Assembly (NCBI GenBank): GCA_032622095.1
Contig: CP136061.1
Span: 21,210,991-21,274,990 of the forward strand
Origin: Siphonodentalium dalli
Taxonomy: Eukaryota; Mollusca; Scaphopoda; Gadilida; Siphonodentaliidae
Direction: 5' to 3'
Length of the DNA stretch: 64,000 bases
Shown one piece after another: positions 1 to 10,430 of the stretch (position 1 is its first letter; each line of letters starts with the position of its first letter). The notes under the pieces were generated by a model. It was given only the letters and a program-made list of their open reading frames with translations. It had not been told where the DNA came from and made no database searches. The position numbers and the translations under genes were made by a program.

Positions 1-877
1 TCCTTCGGCACACCCTACAGGCCACCTCCCTCATCTGATCAGAACTAAACTTCATATGGATCTGCGGTGTGACCGTTATATGGGAGCCATCTTTGATTTC
101 AAATTTCAATCTTATCGGTACACCCTGCATGGGCCTGCAGCCCGCATTTATTGGAGAATTGTTATCAAATTTGAAAAAAAAATTGATGAAAAACATGGCC
201 GCCGGCAGCCATCGTGGATCTTCCTCTTTGCATGACTAAATCTTTTGGCCACCCTACAGACTAAATCTGATTGTGACAAAACAAAACAAAACCCATGTAT
301 GGGTGACCACCAAATGGGAGTCATCAAATTTTTCTGAAATTTGTTGAAAATATGGCCCCAGTGACCAAAAAAATGTTTATATATTGAAAGTTATATTTAA
401 TGCGGAAGTGTGAACGTAACGAATCTTGTTAAGTCGCGCAGAACTAAACATTGTTAATCGCATAACCGGGAATGATTCAGATTACAATTTTACAAGAATA
501 CAAGTCTATTGTTCGCTGATTTAAATTCAAATTGTCTCTTGTCAGGTGATCAAAATCAAGTTGTTACTAGTTTGGTCCATATTCCAGATGTCGTGTATTC
601 CAATATTGCATGTACCCCTGTAGTTTCCGTTGCAGGGTATTCAAAATAAAAAAATGTTGGCCATAACAATATATTTAAAAACAAATGGTAATACATGTAC
701 ATGTAGTACTGATTAAGATACCCGATGTCCACACACGGAAACAGTAAAAAACATTCTCCTTCTCGGTACTTGATTCTTGATTCTATGCTCCAAACATTTT
801 TGCATGGACTTCTTTTATAATGACAGCTCCTAAAACTGTTCCGCAGATGTGATAAGAAATTCAGATAAAATTTATAT
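1..877. other. Intergenic, degenerate repeat at left edge
   Basis: No gene is recognisable. Two related segments near 70-110 and 303-345 share a gtgacc...atgggag(c/t)catc pattern followed by a run ending in aaattt. This suggests an old degenerate tandem or dispersed repeat. The rest is AT-rich and shows no motif I can name. Confidence 0.4.
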
Positions 878-1240
878 TAAAGTGATGTGAAACACTCCGC
901 TGAGGTGTTAGGACGGAATAAGAAAGATCACGCGAAAATAAGTTATTTTCATAAATTTTATATCCAAATAGGCAGAAAACACCGTCATTGTTATAAACGG
1001 ATTACATGCAGAATCATTGCTGTAATGTTTATACTCAATAATGCGTCCCGAATAAAGTAGTAAATATTAACATTTGTGCATAGTTGAAACATTGGGTTCA
1101 CTGAAATTCTGGTTGATTCGATTGGAATTTTCGACATTCCTAGATGATTGCTATACACTTCCAGTGGAGATGGGGGGTTTCGAAACTAACTTATCAATTT
1201 TATTCACTGAAGTAAATCCATAATATATCTTTCATTGATA
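878..1240 (+). repeat. Dispersed repeat family E, copy 1
   Basis: The copy starts TTAAAGTGATGTGAAACACTCC-like and ends near ccataatatatctt. Clear relatives start at 16561 and 36401, and a fragment lies at 17481-17748. The better-kept copy at 36401 runs from TTAAACTG to GTCTTTAA, so the family may be a TTAA-flanked non-autonomous DNA element. No coding capacity is visible. This copy's right TTAA is lost. Confidence 0.6.
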
Positions 1241-1727
1241 GAAACTTTGATTCATGTCTATTATTTTATACCCCGGAATCTATAAAACATTCTGGGAAGA
1301 GATAGACCATCTTTAAGTATTATATTAAACATCAAAAACTTTATGGATCTGATTCTACTTCCAGAGTATTTTAATTTATTGTGGAGAAATCGGGGGAGGG
1401 GAGGGAAAAAATAAAAATAAAGTACAGTTCACTAATTTTTTTTTATTCATTCCCATCGGAGGAAAAATATTTTAGCAGTTTTTTTTTTTTTTTTTTTTTC
1501 TAAAAATTTGGGACGGTGGATCCATAAAGACAACAAATATAAATTTTAAGTCCAGTTCTTGAGTATTAACCCTTTCTATACTAAATGGATTCTCCAAATC
1601 AGTTATAAAAATATACATTGGAATGATCTATTATTCTTTTTGAGGGATGTCAAGGTGATACAAGCAGACAACATATAAATAAAAGTACAGAAGTATTCTT
1701 ATTTATTGAGGGAAATGTTTAGATTAT
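1241..1727. other. Intergenic with poly-T tract
   Basis: No gene is seen. The stretch holds a G-rich run near 1392-1405 and an uninterrupted T tract of about 21 bases at 1479-1499. The remainder is AT-rich sequence without a recognised repeat. Confidence 0.5.
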
Positions 1728-1812
1728 AGTTGCGTCACTTTTAAGTTGCGTCACTTTAAGTTGCGTCATTTTAAGTTGTGTCACTTTAAGTTGTGTCACT
1801 TTAAGTTGCATA
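1728..1812. repeat. 15-bp tandem repeat, about 5.5 units
   Basis: The unit is agttgcgtcacttta, repeated five times with C/T substitutions (gcgtc/gtgtc, cact/catt) and a final partial agttgca. It is a simple minisatellite with no sign of coding use. Confidence 0.85.
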
Positions 1813-1828
1813 GATTAATTTAGTTGGA

Positions 1829-1977
1829 TTATGGCTTGTTGCCATTCTTTGGAAAGCTCTCAGAGCTTTCCGATGAATGGCAACATGCCATATTTCTGAC
1901 TAACTCCTGAAAAGTTAGTTAAAGTTACCCATAATTCTGCTGTGGTAAAGGAGTCGATTACTTAGGGCATTACTGTA
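1829..1977. mobile_element. Tc1/mariner-like palindromic MITE, copy 1 (truncated)
   Basis: The element keeps the inner part of the left arm (atggcttgttgccattc...) and the whole right arm, ending GGGCATTACTGTA. The left ~80 bases of the full ~217-bp palindrome are missing, and the right arm has a small internal duplication (aaagttagttaaagtta). Superfamily placement rests on the TA boundary and CAGT tip seen in full copies such as 10163-10379. Confidence 0.8.
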
Positions 1978-3256
1978 TGACACAGGGAAAAGTCAGGTTA
2001 TAAATTTGTCAGCCAGCTCAATTTAGTAGTCTTATTTATATACTAAAAATATGTGGGGCTGCTATTTTGAACACCAAAAATATGCTGGCTTAATGTGCCA
2101 GAGGTAGGTAGACCTGAGTATAAACACTGGCTTCTGATAGTCATGGTTCATTTGGACCAATGATGCCTGGTGTTGCTGATGACTTTGGCAAGGTATTATT
2201 ATTTGTGATGCTAGCACTGTGATAGGAGCCAGACCTGGGAGTTATGGATCTGACTGTACTGTGGTAAAGGCCTGTTTCTTGAATAATGTCTGTTAATTTA
2301 GCATTCCCCATAGGCAGCCTCATTACTGCTTCCTCATGATACCAGCAGGCACCAGGAGGAATCAAGAAACTGACTATAGTTGTTACTGCAAGCAAAATCT
2401 GTTGAATAGAACAGTTACTTGTCTTGAGAAGGGAAAGAAAAAAAACTCCCTTCTGCCTGTCTGTTTTACCGGTATCTCCATAAATGGGAATATGCATGCA
2501 TGTTGTTGGTAATATTTTGTCAATATTCTGGCTATTAACATACTTTGGTGAGTACTCTTAATGCTGTGATGTAGATTGGATATCTAACTATTAACGGAGT
2601 GATTTTTAACGGATGTTTATTATGTATTTTGTGTCTGTTATTACAGGTTTTGTGAAGCCATGCTTCATAGATCTCGTTCAAAGTCATCTGATCAGGTCAT
2701 TTAACCATACTTCCTCATGTACCTGCCCGATTCATCAATAGATTACGATCTATATGCTGTACTTCCTCCTGTGGGTGCCCGATTCGTTGTTCGATTAGGA
2801 TCTATATGCGTGATTTTATTATCCTATATTATGTTATTGATCCCTGTTGGGCTGTTGGTGAAAAAAATTTTCTCTGCCTTTCGAACTAATCATGTAAATT
2901 AGTTTTTTTCATCCTACCTGAGGGACCTATCAATTTGTGATCCATGCTTTGATATGCATATTAAAAACTTGTCGATCTTTTTGACCTCTTTATCAATATG
3001 ACTGTCAAATTCAGCTTTGGTTTGGAGAAATATCAAATTTAAAGGCGGACAACCACAGGAATTTGGGTTACAACCACAATTTTACTTAAAAAATGACTAT
3101 GCATGTGACTACAAAAATAGAATATCTAAATATACACCCAAATATTCTAAAACTGAAGAAAAAAAAAACTATCCAAGTAAAACCATCCATGTCATAACCA
3201 TGAAAATATTATCACAAATTAATATTCACTTTAGGCAACTGTTACATGTATGATGT
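1978..3256. other. Intergenic, no recognised feature
   Basis: I find no gene, repeat array or element boundary. The reading frames here are short (up to 118 codons), lack recognisable domains and look like chance openings. A small local repeat around 2716-2815 (acctgcccgattc / gtgcccgattcgttg, gatctatatgc twice) may be a degenerate duplication of about 75 bases. Confidence 0.4.
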
Positions 3257-3733
3257 TATAGGAGGGTATCACCCCCCCCCCCCTTTTCGGTACGCGGGAT
3301 TCAGGGTGTTTTGAAGCCGTATGCGGGTTTCATACCCCCGAATTAACTGGTATTCGGGTTCAAGCAAAACATCTTGGATGCAGGTTTTGATGGTGCAAAA
3401 TAATATCTAATTATCTGTATGAATGAGCGGGTAGAATAGCTTCTTGGGCATATTCGACCACAAATACTCTACTCCAATATCATGTCAGGTATAATGGATC
3501 ATAATGTGTCTATGTAACTTCTGCTTGTATCTGTCTGATATTAAAACAGTCAATTTGTATGTAATTTATCGCATATTATTTCTTAACATGTATTCAGGAT
3601 TCACCCCCCAAAATTTACTGGTATTCAGGATTCACCCCCCAAACTTAACTGGTATTCAGGATTCACCCCCCCCAAACTTAACTGGTATTCAGGATTCAGG
3701 GGGGGGAGGGGGGGTTCTTATACCCTCTTATAG
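3257..3733. mobile_element. Unclassified element with C/G-rich inverted ends
   Basis: The left end reads TTATAGGAGGGTATCACCCC and the right end, in reverse complement, reads CTATAAGAGGGTATAAGAAC then C-rich, giving imperfect inverted termini of about 25 bp. Inside at 3587-3700 a ~31-bp unit (ggtattcaggattcacccc...) repeats four times. No transposase is present. The superfamily is unknown and the target duplication is unclear. Confidence 0.5.
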
Positions 3734-4161
3734 AGCCACAGCTTTATTCATTTGGACATACTTCTTGGCTCGAAGAACCAAAATGATGCAAATTTCAAAT
3801 ATTAAAAAGGAGTTAAATAGACATCACTCATTTGAACCTCCAAACTAAGCATACATAATGTGGGCGGAAGGTTATCAAAACTTACCCATGCTCAATATCT
3901 CGCACCAAACTCAATATACAGAGAATCCATACAGTTATTGTTTGAATACCTTAACAGGTTTACTCAGCTGCGAGTGAAAATCTGATATTTCTTTCCAAAC
4001 ACGAAGCTATAGTAAAATAATGAAATCTGCATTGAAATAATGAAATCGTATTCACTGTAGCTTCGGAGAGATACATATACGGCGATCTACGTTTTGGTAA
4101 TTTTCGGTTATTTTATAGGCAAGCATATAATGAATAAATAAATAAATTATTGAGCTTGAAA
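3734..4161. other. Intergenic, no recognised feature
   Basis: No gene or element boundary is seen. A short local repeat (tgaaatctgcattgaaataatgaaatcg) lies near 4019-4048 and an aataaataaataaatt tract near 4132-4149. Confidence 0.4.
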
Positions 4162-4290
4162 CAGGCCTGAGAATAAGGTACCTGTCATTTGCAGAATGAG
4201 GTCCTCGGAGCAGGGACCAGCCTAGGGTCAAAATATAGGGAAAAATAAGGAGAAGTGAGGGCTTAACAGGGAGAAGTGGAGCGTTAGTGC
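4162..4290 (+). mobile_element. Element C end fragment abutting a hAT-like end
   Basis: Bases 4162-4210 match the left end of the long double-hairpin family C (compare 62271), stopping inside gcagaatgaggtcc. At 4211 a different terminus begins, CAGGGACCAGCCTAGGG. This matches the tip of the complete hAT element at 13485. It looks like a hAT element inserted into a family C copy. The hAT right end was not found, so the insertion is decayed. Confidence 0.6.
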
Positions 4291-4817
4291 GACTATTTGT
4301 CGCTAGTAACTATTCATTAGAACTGATTGTTTTAGCTGTTATTATTGTCCACAATAGATTTTCTACATGGGTGAGGATAAACTGGAAGTGTTAAGCTGAG
4401 CTGAACACCCCCCCCCCCAACAGAGACCCTCTAGCAACATCCCTCATCCTGCTCTCCATTCCTGACTCCTCTAGCCATGTCCCTGCTGTCAACTGAAGGT
4501 TTACTTGCCCAATCGATAATCCCTCCACAATGATATGACGAGTCTTGGGGGTTCATATATTGAAACCCTGAGACTTGATATAATCAATTCTCTCATATAG
4601 CGTAAGTAATTGTCAGAGCATTACTCACTAATGTGTCTACTTTCGTGCAGCGCTATTGAACGAAATGAGATAGTCAGGCAAAGTTATGTTGGTTTGCTAA
4701 TAAAAATAATTTTTGTCAAGAATAATTTTTTGTGGAAGTTTTGAGCATGTTAGTGTGATATCTTTAGCTTTAAAGTTTAATATATCGACTTATTCTGTTC
4801 ATATTTGGTACAGTAAT
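4291..4817. other. Intergenic, no recognised feature
   Basis: No gene is seen. A poly-C run sits at about 4409-4418. The segment may include decayed remains of the hAT element that begins at 4211, but no matching right terminus is visible. Confidence 0.35.
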
Positions 4818-5189
4818 GGACAATTTTTTTTTTTTACAATTTTTTACAATTTTAATATATTTTATTATATTCTTTAACCCTTTACCCAACAAACCGGCCA
4901 AAACCGGCCAAATAAAGCTTCAACAGCCTAAAATATCTTTGGTCTGTCTCAATAGAACCATACACATATGGATATCATTGGAACCGGCTCCTTGACCACA
5001 TTGTGATAGTTACAGTTATGCCCTGTGCCAATGCATTCTCTTATATATGCGAGTCGACCATAGGTCGCCTCGCATATATAAGAGAATGCATTGGCCTAAA
5101 AAAAATCTTTTTTTAACACTTTTTACCATTTTTATGTTTACCCATACCATGTATGGTAAACATAGTGTCATTGTCCGGATTGACCACTC

Positions 5190-5246
5190 GTCGTTCGTCC
5201 GTCCGTCCGTCCGTCCGTCCGTCTGTCCGTCCGTCTGTCCGTCCGT
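5190..5246 (+). repeat. TCCG/TCTG tetranucleotide microsatellite
   Basis: A run of gtccgtccgtccg interspersed with gtctgtcc lies shortly after the 5' end of the Helentron-like element. The second copy (41620) carries the same kind of tract at the same relative place, so it is part of the element rather than a chance insertion. Confidence 0.9.
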
Positions 5247-5267
5247 AGACACTTTACGTGTAATGCG

Positions 5268-5870
5268 ATAACTCAAACATTTTCTACCTGATCAAAACCA
5301 AATTTTGTATATGGGGTTTTCAGCCCAAAATACAGATCGAGTTCGAATATGGGTTTGATCCAACTTTTTTTTACAGAGTTATGTCCCTTTTTCGACTTAG
5401 AATTCACGCATTCTGCCATAACTCAAACATTTTTTATCTGATCGGAACCAAATTTGGTATGTGAGTTTCTCGGCCCAAAATACAGACCGAGTTCGAATAT
5501 GGGTTTGATCCGAGTTTATTTTACGGAGTTATGGCCCTTTTTCGACTTATAATTCATGAATTCTGCCATAACTCAAACATTTTTTATCTGATTGGAACCA
5601 AATTTGGTATATGAGTTTCTCAGACCAAGATACAGATTGAGTTCGAATATGGGTTTGATCGGATGTTTTTTAATGGAGTTATGGTCCTTTGACATATAGT
5701 TCACACATACTTCGATAAAGCAACCATTTTTCATCTGATAGGAGCCAAATTTGGTATATATGAGTTTCTCAACTCAAAATACAGAACGAGTTTGAATATG
5801 GGTTAGATCCAATTTGTTATAACAGAGATATGGCCCTTTTTCAACTAAGAATTATCCAATTATAACCCAA
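5268..5870 (+). repeat. ~150-bp core tandem repeat of the Helentron-like element
   Basis: Four units start near 5268, 5418, 5568 and 5714, each beginning ataactcaaacatttt-like and containing aaccaaatttggtat and gagttcgaatatggg. Spacing is 150, 150 and about 146 bases. The last unit is the most diverged. The copy at 41620 carries only one unit, so unit number varies between insertions. Confidence 0.85.
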
Positions 5871-6671
5871 GTAACTTACAATTAATGAATACCTCAGCCT
5901 CACAGCTTCTCTGTGAGAGAGATAAAAAGACATGGTTTATTGAGAGTTATTTATAGCCCTCATATGTTAGCTCTCTATAAGAGACACAAATTAGTGAATT
6001 ATTGGATAAATTGATTTTGCTATCTTATTAACCACAACTTAGCCATGAAAATATATTTAACTAGACCAATGGAGCTCTCCAAGTCCTTGGATATTGGGAC
6101 TACATTGGATCAAACAGGGCAGAGATAGGTGATTTACCCATTCCATGTCTTTTAACCTTTTCCATTAAATAAATAATTATATTATTTTGATATCTCACAT
6201 GGCAATTTGCAACAACATGAATAGAACTGCTTACACTATGATAGTGGTGACAGGCTCTAGAGTTTAGATGTTATATTAACCCTTCTATATTGACTCATAC
6301 ATTTCAATAATTTGTGTTATTACTGGTTATTATGTACATTTGTCATATACTACTTTAGATCATAACAGTATACTCTATAATTCAACATTAAAAGATTATG
6401 ATTCTGATTATAACAATTTACTATCGCCAAGGGATGGGTTAAACATCTGCCGATCGTGATCGGCCTCTCGTTTCTTACATTCTTTAACAATTTTATAATT
6501 TTTAATGTGTTAAGCCAATGCATTCTCTTATATATGCGAGGCGACCTATGGTCGACTCGCATATATAAGAGAATGCATTGGCACAGGGCCCTTCTGTTGG
6601 GTAAAGGGTTAACAGACTTATTTTGTAGGTTTAGGGCCGATGAGATCGGCCCCTGGCACTCAAAGGGTTAA

Positions 6672-7153
6672 ATACTCCACTGGGGCACACACTGGATAAA
6701 CATGCTCAATTAATTTGATATCAAAATAGCCAGCACACAACTTCATTCTATCTATAAATATCAAAAAAGTGAGTCTCATCTGTGAAGTCATTGTTGTATA
6801 TTTACATACTATTAAAGTGTTGTCATCACTAAATCCAGCATTCTGATTGGTCGGCGCACACGTGGATAGTTGCAGTTATTTCTCGGTGAATGCGCAACGC
6901 CTCATAGCACCAAGCTAATAACACCATCGATACGTCATTGGGTTTGGAAAGACGAACACGTAATGTTTTGGGCGCATTTGGACTCGCGCAGGATTGACTT
7001 AATACATCATCGGGTTTCAATATGAAGAGAAATTGTTCCTATTAACTTTTGCCAAGGGTGCTATTGGGTATTTTGGGCTGTTTTTGTCACGATACACTTT
7101 TCGATTTAAATACATTTACAAAAGTGGCTTTTTCGCTAAATGTATATAAATAT
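6672..7153. other. Intergenic, no recognised gene
   Basis: No gene is seen. The phrase gcattctgattggtcg near 6840 recurs almost exactly near 25449 (gcattctgattggccg), so part of this stretch is probably a dispersed repeat. Its limits are not visible. Confidence 0.35.
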
Positions 7154-7310
7154 AAGGATTAACTGTCATGTGGACTATTTTTATGGAGATGTAACCATGA
7201 GGTAAGTGGTCATAACTTGTATGTAAAACCCTTCTGGTTTTACACAAGTTATGTCCACTTACCTCACGGTTGCATCTCCATAAAAACAGTCCACATGACA
7301 GCTAATCCTT
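7154..7310. mobile_element. Palindromic foldback element, ~157 bp
   Basis: The left arm aaggattaactgtcatgtgg is matched by the right arm, which ends ccacatgacagctaatcctt. Each arm is about 77 bases, with the centre near 7232 (aaaacccttctggtttt). Only a few mismatches separate the arms. It has no other copy in the window, so it cannot be assigned to a family. It is probably a MITE. Confidence 0.65.
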
Positions 7311-8788
7311 ATTTGTTTGTCAGTGATTTGTTCGTGACAAATGATGGTTAACTGTTAGTTTACAATTTTACGTTGTTCTGATGAAAGGGTACATCCATTG
7401 TTGAATTTTTCGACAATATTAGTTTAATATACATTCTTCAAATGGGTGTGGTGGCCGAGTCGTAAGATATCAGTTTGATGTAATGAAATAATCGCATAAT
7501 ATGTCTTTAAAACTATTCAAAATAGCATTGCTGATCTAACTATGATCAAATGATATCGAAATGATCTTGCACATTGTCATAGATATATATATATATATAT
7601 AACACAATTGTAATACATGTGTATAATTTAATATCTTGTCAACTCCAAGGAAGTGATTCAAATATTCTATTAAATTCTGTTCAATTCAGTTAGAAATAAG
7701 AATGTGTTCCCACATATTAGTTTACACTTCAAACAAGGAACACTTCAGATTGAGCCAGTGCTTACTAATTTAAATATATATGTGGTGCTATTTACATAAA
7801 ACAGTATCATTGATGTACACACGACTCTTAAAATGATCAAATATTAAGCGTTTGGGAAGCATTACAAGTGAGAACTTGAATTAAGCTGACATGCTGTTAC
7901 TCAATTTGTGCCCTGTTAGCCTATTAAGTTTAATGAAAGAGTCCTTTGACGTAGTACATCTATTTTGGAGTGTGTGTACATTTGACATCGGTGGACCGTG
8001 TAATGTACGGTGACTTAAAATATCCTCGTTTCTCATTGTATCCTTCAGTCAAGCTAACAGTACAAGTTCTTTGTAAATTTTAGAAGTATGTGACAGTGTC
8101 AGTATGAACTCATGAACTAGGTATTTTGTGTCATTGTGTTTGTTTAGCTTGTGATATTCTTAATGTTTTGCATGTAAAGAACACACGTGTGTAGTTAAAC
8201 TGTGATGGATTAATATTAGGAAAGAAGATAATTCATTATAATACAGGTACTATTAGAGATACCATTATATGCTTGTCTTGTAAATATTGCTAAATCATTA
8301 GGATACATTGATACATGTACAGGACAGATGGGAAATCGGTAGCTGACCTGGGATCGCAACCTGGTCAGGGTATTCTGACAAATATCAGAACTCGGTCAGA
8401 TACCAAGTTTGTCAGGCTGAAAAGTCTCATTCGAGATCACTGTATAAAGATCTGAATGCAAAATGCCGACTTCCCCCATTGCAAAATTTGTCCAGGTTGT
8501 TGTTGTGGGTGCAGTACGCTGTCCGATCGGGAGCAGACATTAATGGCTGACCAGTGTACATACCTCGGTGTGTGCACATTAAAGAGCGCTACTGGAGTCA
8601 CCACAGGGTTATAAAGTTACTCGGCCGTGGTAGCACCTGAACCAGTGCTTCTACAACCAAAAGGTTCCTGCACTGATGAAATATCTACATCTACAGATAC
8701 ATTGATCAGAAAAGTACTAACTTAATTTACATTGTCAGGTTAATACCCAAAATTGTAAAAAGTCTGATATAGTATTAATAACCAATTG
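7311..8788. other. Intergenic with simple repeats and a possible SINE scrap
   Basis: No gene is seen. At 7446-7462 gtggtggccgagtcgta resembles the A-box region of a tRNA-derived SINE, but no B-box follows within the expected distance, so this is at best a truncated head. An AT dinucleotide tract lies at about 7585-7600. The stretch 8330-8690 has phrases such as tgtgtgcacattaaagag that look like a dispersed repeat tail, unassigned. Confidence 0.35.
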
Positions 8789-8992
8789 AAGATCCTGTGC
8801 CAGTGCATTCTCTTAGGGAGCCTCGCAAATATAAGAGAATCCACTGGCTTACACAGTCAAGGTAAATATTGTTTGGCCAATGTATTTTCTTATATATCCG
8901 AGGCTCACTATGGGAGACTCGCATATATAAGAGAAATCATTGGCAGAGGGTTTTCACAAAATTTCAGGAAGCCCCAGTCATAGAAGGGTTAA
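8789..8992. mobile_element. PB3-type TTAA hairpin element, left-truncated
   Basis: The right terminus ends gtcatagaagggTTAA, as in other PB3 copies (49222-49482). Two degenerate hairpins of the shared tatataagagaat type are joined by the PB3 spacer cacagtcaaggtaaatattg. The left terminus is missing; it starts at gatcctgtgccagtgc. It is non-coding. Confidence 0.75.
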
Positions 8993-9791
8993 ATGTAATG
9001 AGAGCTGGCTGTGTTAGGGTCCGAACCACAATACCTCATCGACTAACCCTGGCAAGAATGATAGTATACATGACATAACCATCTATTCTCAGAAAACAGC
9101 ATACGGCATATTCTCTGAAATTGTATTCTGTGACTGTTCGGTAACTTTGGTTTCTAGGGTATAGACATAGCATATGGATAGCGATGCTGGTATAAATTAA
9201 AATCATTTAATGTGTCTTCTAAGATACCAAACAGATTTAAAAAAAAAGAAATCTAAAAGTGTGGATGAAAAAAAAAATCATGCAACTGTGGACCAAATTG
9301 CTCTAGGGTCCTCTTGGTCACCAGATAATGCCCTCAGATGTGCCAGACCGGAAAATTCAAAATGACACTGAAGACACTCACTTAAAAGAGATGTAAATTA
9401 CTGCAAACCATTCCACTACCATCAGGATTTAGAACACGTAAAAAAGAAAATTTATGCTCCTCCCCCGCCCCTCATTCCTAAAATGATGATACAGCAAAAA
9501 ATGGATCTAGGAGCCTCATTTTGACTTGATAGAGTTACTCTGTCCTCGATTCTTCTTAATGAGGTCAGAATAGGTTATCAGGAATTCTGGAAACCTATTA
9601 ATGTCTTCTTGCATCGCCAAATTTTATTATTGCTAATAGAATTATTACCACTCGGCACTCCAGAAAATCAGCCCAGGATTGGATTTGAGATCAATTTATG
9701 CAACAATTACTGCATGACTCGAGCTTCCAACAGAGTTGACTGAGTTTTAAAGGTTTCATGTCTTCACATAATGCGTGGGTATAGTGCAATT
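8993..9791. other. Intergenic, no recognised feature
   Basis: No gene is seen. A reverse-strand phrase near 9023-9033 (ggttcggaccc) is near the tRNA B-box consensus, but no A-box or cloverleaf can be built around it. A short C-rich stretch lies near 9461-9470. Confidence 0.35.
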
Positions 9792-10149
9792 AGGTCCCCA
9801 GAGGGTGAATTTAGTGAAGCTACCCTGCACACCAGGCTAACATTCACCCTCTGGGGACCTCATCTTCTGGGAAGTATCTATAGTCTCAAATTAACATTGT
9901 TTTTAGTTACTTTTTCCCTTCTGTTCAGATAAAATGCATTATCGAGGTGACTAATCGGTGAACATCACCAACTTCAACTGGGGAACTTTAATCTGATCTT
10001 AGGTCTCCCATAGCTGTTGAGGTCTAAGAAGAATGCGTTTCTCAGAGGGTAAATTTGGTTATGCTAGCCAACATTGCAGGATAGCGCCACTAAATTCACC
10101 CTCTGGGGACAATATATTGCAAATGACAGACCCACCATTTCAAGGCTTG
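9792..10149. mobile_element. Family C double-hairpin element, long form, left end lost
   Basis: The left hairpin (aggtccccagagggtgaattt ... caccctctggggacctcat) and the right hairpin (ctcagagggtaaatttgg ... caccctctggggac) are joined by the long-form spacer. The right terminus reads caaatgacagacc...TTTCAAGGCTTG. Comparison with the flanked copies at 40700 and 56537 identifies it. The left TIR is absent. Confidence 0.75.
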
Positions 10150-10162
10150 GTGGCTGCTCATG

Positions 10163-10379
10163 TACAGTAATGCCCTAAATAATAGACTATTTAACTGCAG
10201 CAGAATTATGGGTAATTTTTCAGGATTTAGTCAGAAATATGACTTGTTGCCATTCATCGGAAAGTTCTCACCGAGAGCTTTCCAATCAATGGCAACAAGC
10301 CATATTTCCGACTAAATCCTGAAAAGTTACCCATAATTCTGCTGCAGTTAAGAAGTCGATTATTTCGGGCATTACTGTA
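10163..10379. mobile_element. Tc1/mariner-like palindromic MITE, copy 2 (full length)
   Basis: This is a full 217-bp near-perfect palindrome: TACAGTAATGCCCTAAATAA ... GGGCATTACTGTA. The TA dinucleotides at both ends fit the TA target duplication of Tc1/mariner elements, and CAGT is a common tip there. The centre is ...ttctcaccgagagctttcc. It lies 14 bases after the family C copy. No coding capacity is visible. Confidence 0.9.
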
Positions 10380-10430
10380 TACGTTATTGAGGCAGAAGCG
10401 GTACCTCCGATAATCATATAAACAGAATAA

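Larger units (their letters stand above)
5134..6470 (+). mobile_element. Helentron-like, 'pearl'-type non-autonomous element, copy 1
   Basis: The boundaries come from the interrupted PB1 host. The 5' tip is ATGTTTACCCAT, within a short stem (GTTTACC...GGTAAAC). Near the 3' end an inverse of the tip (TGGGTTAAACAT, 6435-6446) precedes a hairpin GCCGATC-gt-GATCGGC (6449-6464) and the terminal CTCTCG. An asymmetric inverted tip, a 3' hairpin and insertion within a T run are Helitron2/Helentron traits. The TCCG microsatellite followed by ~150-bp core repeats resembles bivalve 'pearl' elements. No Rep/helicase is present. The family name is an inference. Confidence 0.7.
4874..6612 (+). mobile_element. 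PB1-type TTAA element, split by a Helentron-like insertion
   Basis: The termini are TTAACCCTTTACCCAACA on the left and TGTTGGGTAAAGGGTTAA on the right. CCC/GGG tips next to TTAA are typical of piggyBac-type elements. The two usual ~69-bp hairpins are present at 5027-5095 and about 6513-6582. The spacer breaks inside its T run at 5133 and resumes at 6471, matching uninterrupted copies at 30279 and 54408. No transposase is encoded. Confidence 0.85.
4818..6671 (+). mobile_element. PB4-type TTAA element, outer host of a three-level nest
   Basis: The left remnant (4818-4877) is the acaattttttacaattttaat tract and the ...attctTTAA site of PB2/PB4 elements. The right remnant (6613-6671) continues exactly where those elements do (cagacttattttgtaggttt...) and ends GGCACTCAAAGGGTTAA. 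The intact equivalent at 50020-50263 lacks the intervening DNA, so the PB1 element 4874-6612 sits in the internal TTAA of this host. The host's own left terminus and hairpin are gone. Confidence 0.75.

Noticed and set aside
5027-5095. TATATAAG in the shared hairpin as a TATA-box promoter
   Set aside because: The motif recurs in every hairpin arm as part of a mobile element and no coding sequence follows at any copy.
5016-5276. Frames through the TCCG microsatellite (DGQTDGQTD / SVRPSVCPS repeats)
   Set aside because: Simple-sequence translation within a transposon nest.
7446-7475. tRNA or SINE head with A-box-like tggccgagtcg
   Set aside because: No B-box or cloverleaf follows; at most a truncated SINE fragment.
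9003-9080. Minus-strand tRNA with B-box-like ggttcggaccc
   Set aside because: No A-box at the proper distance, and acceptor and anticodon stems do not pair.
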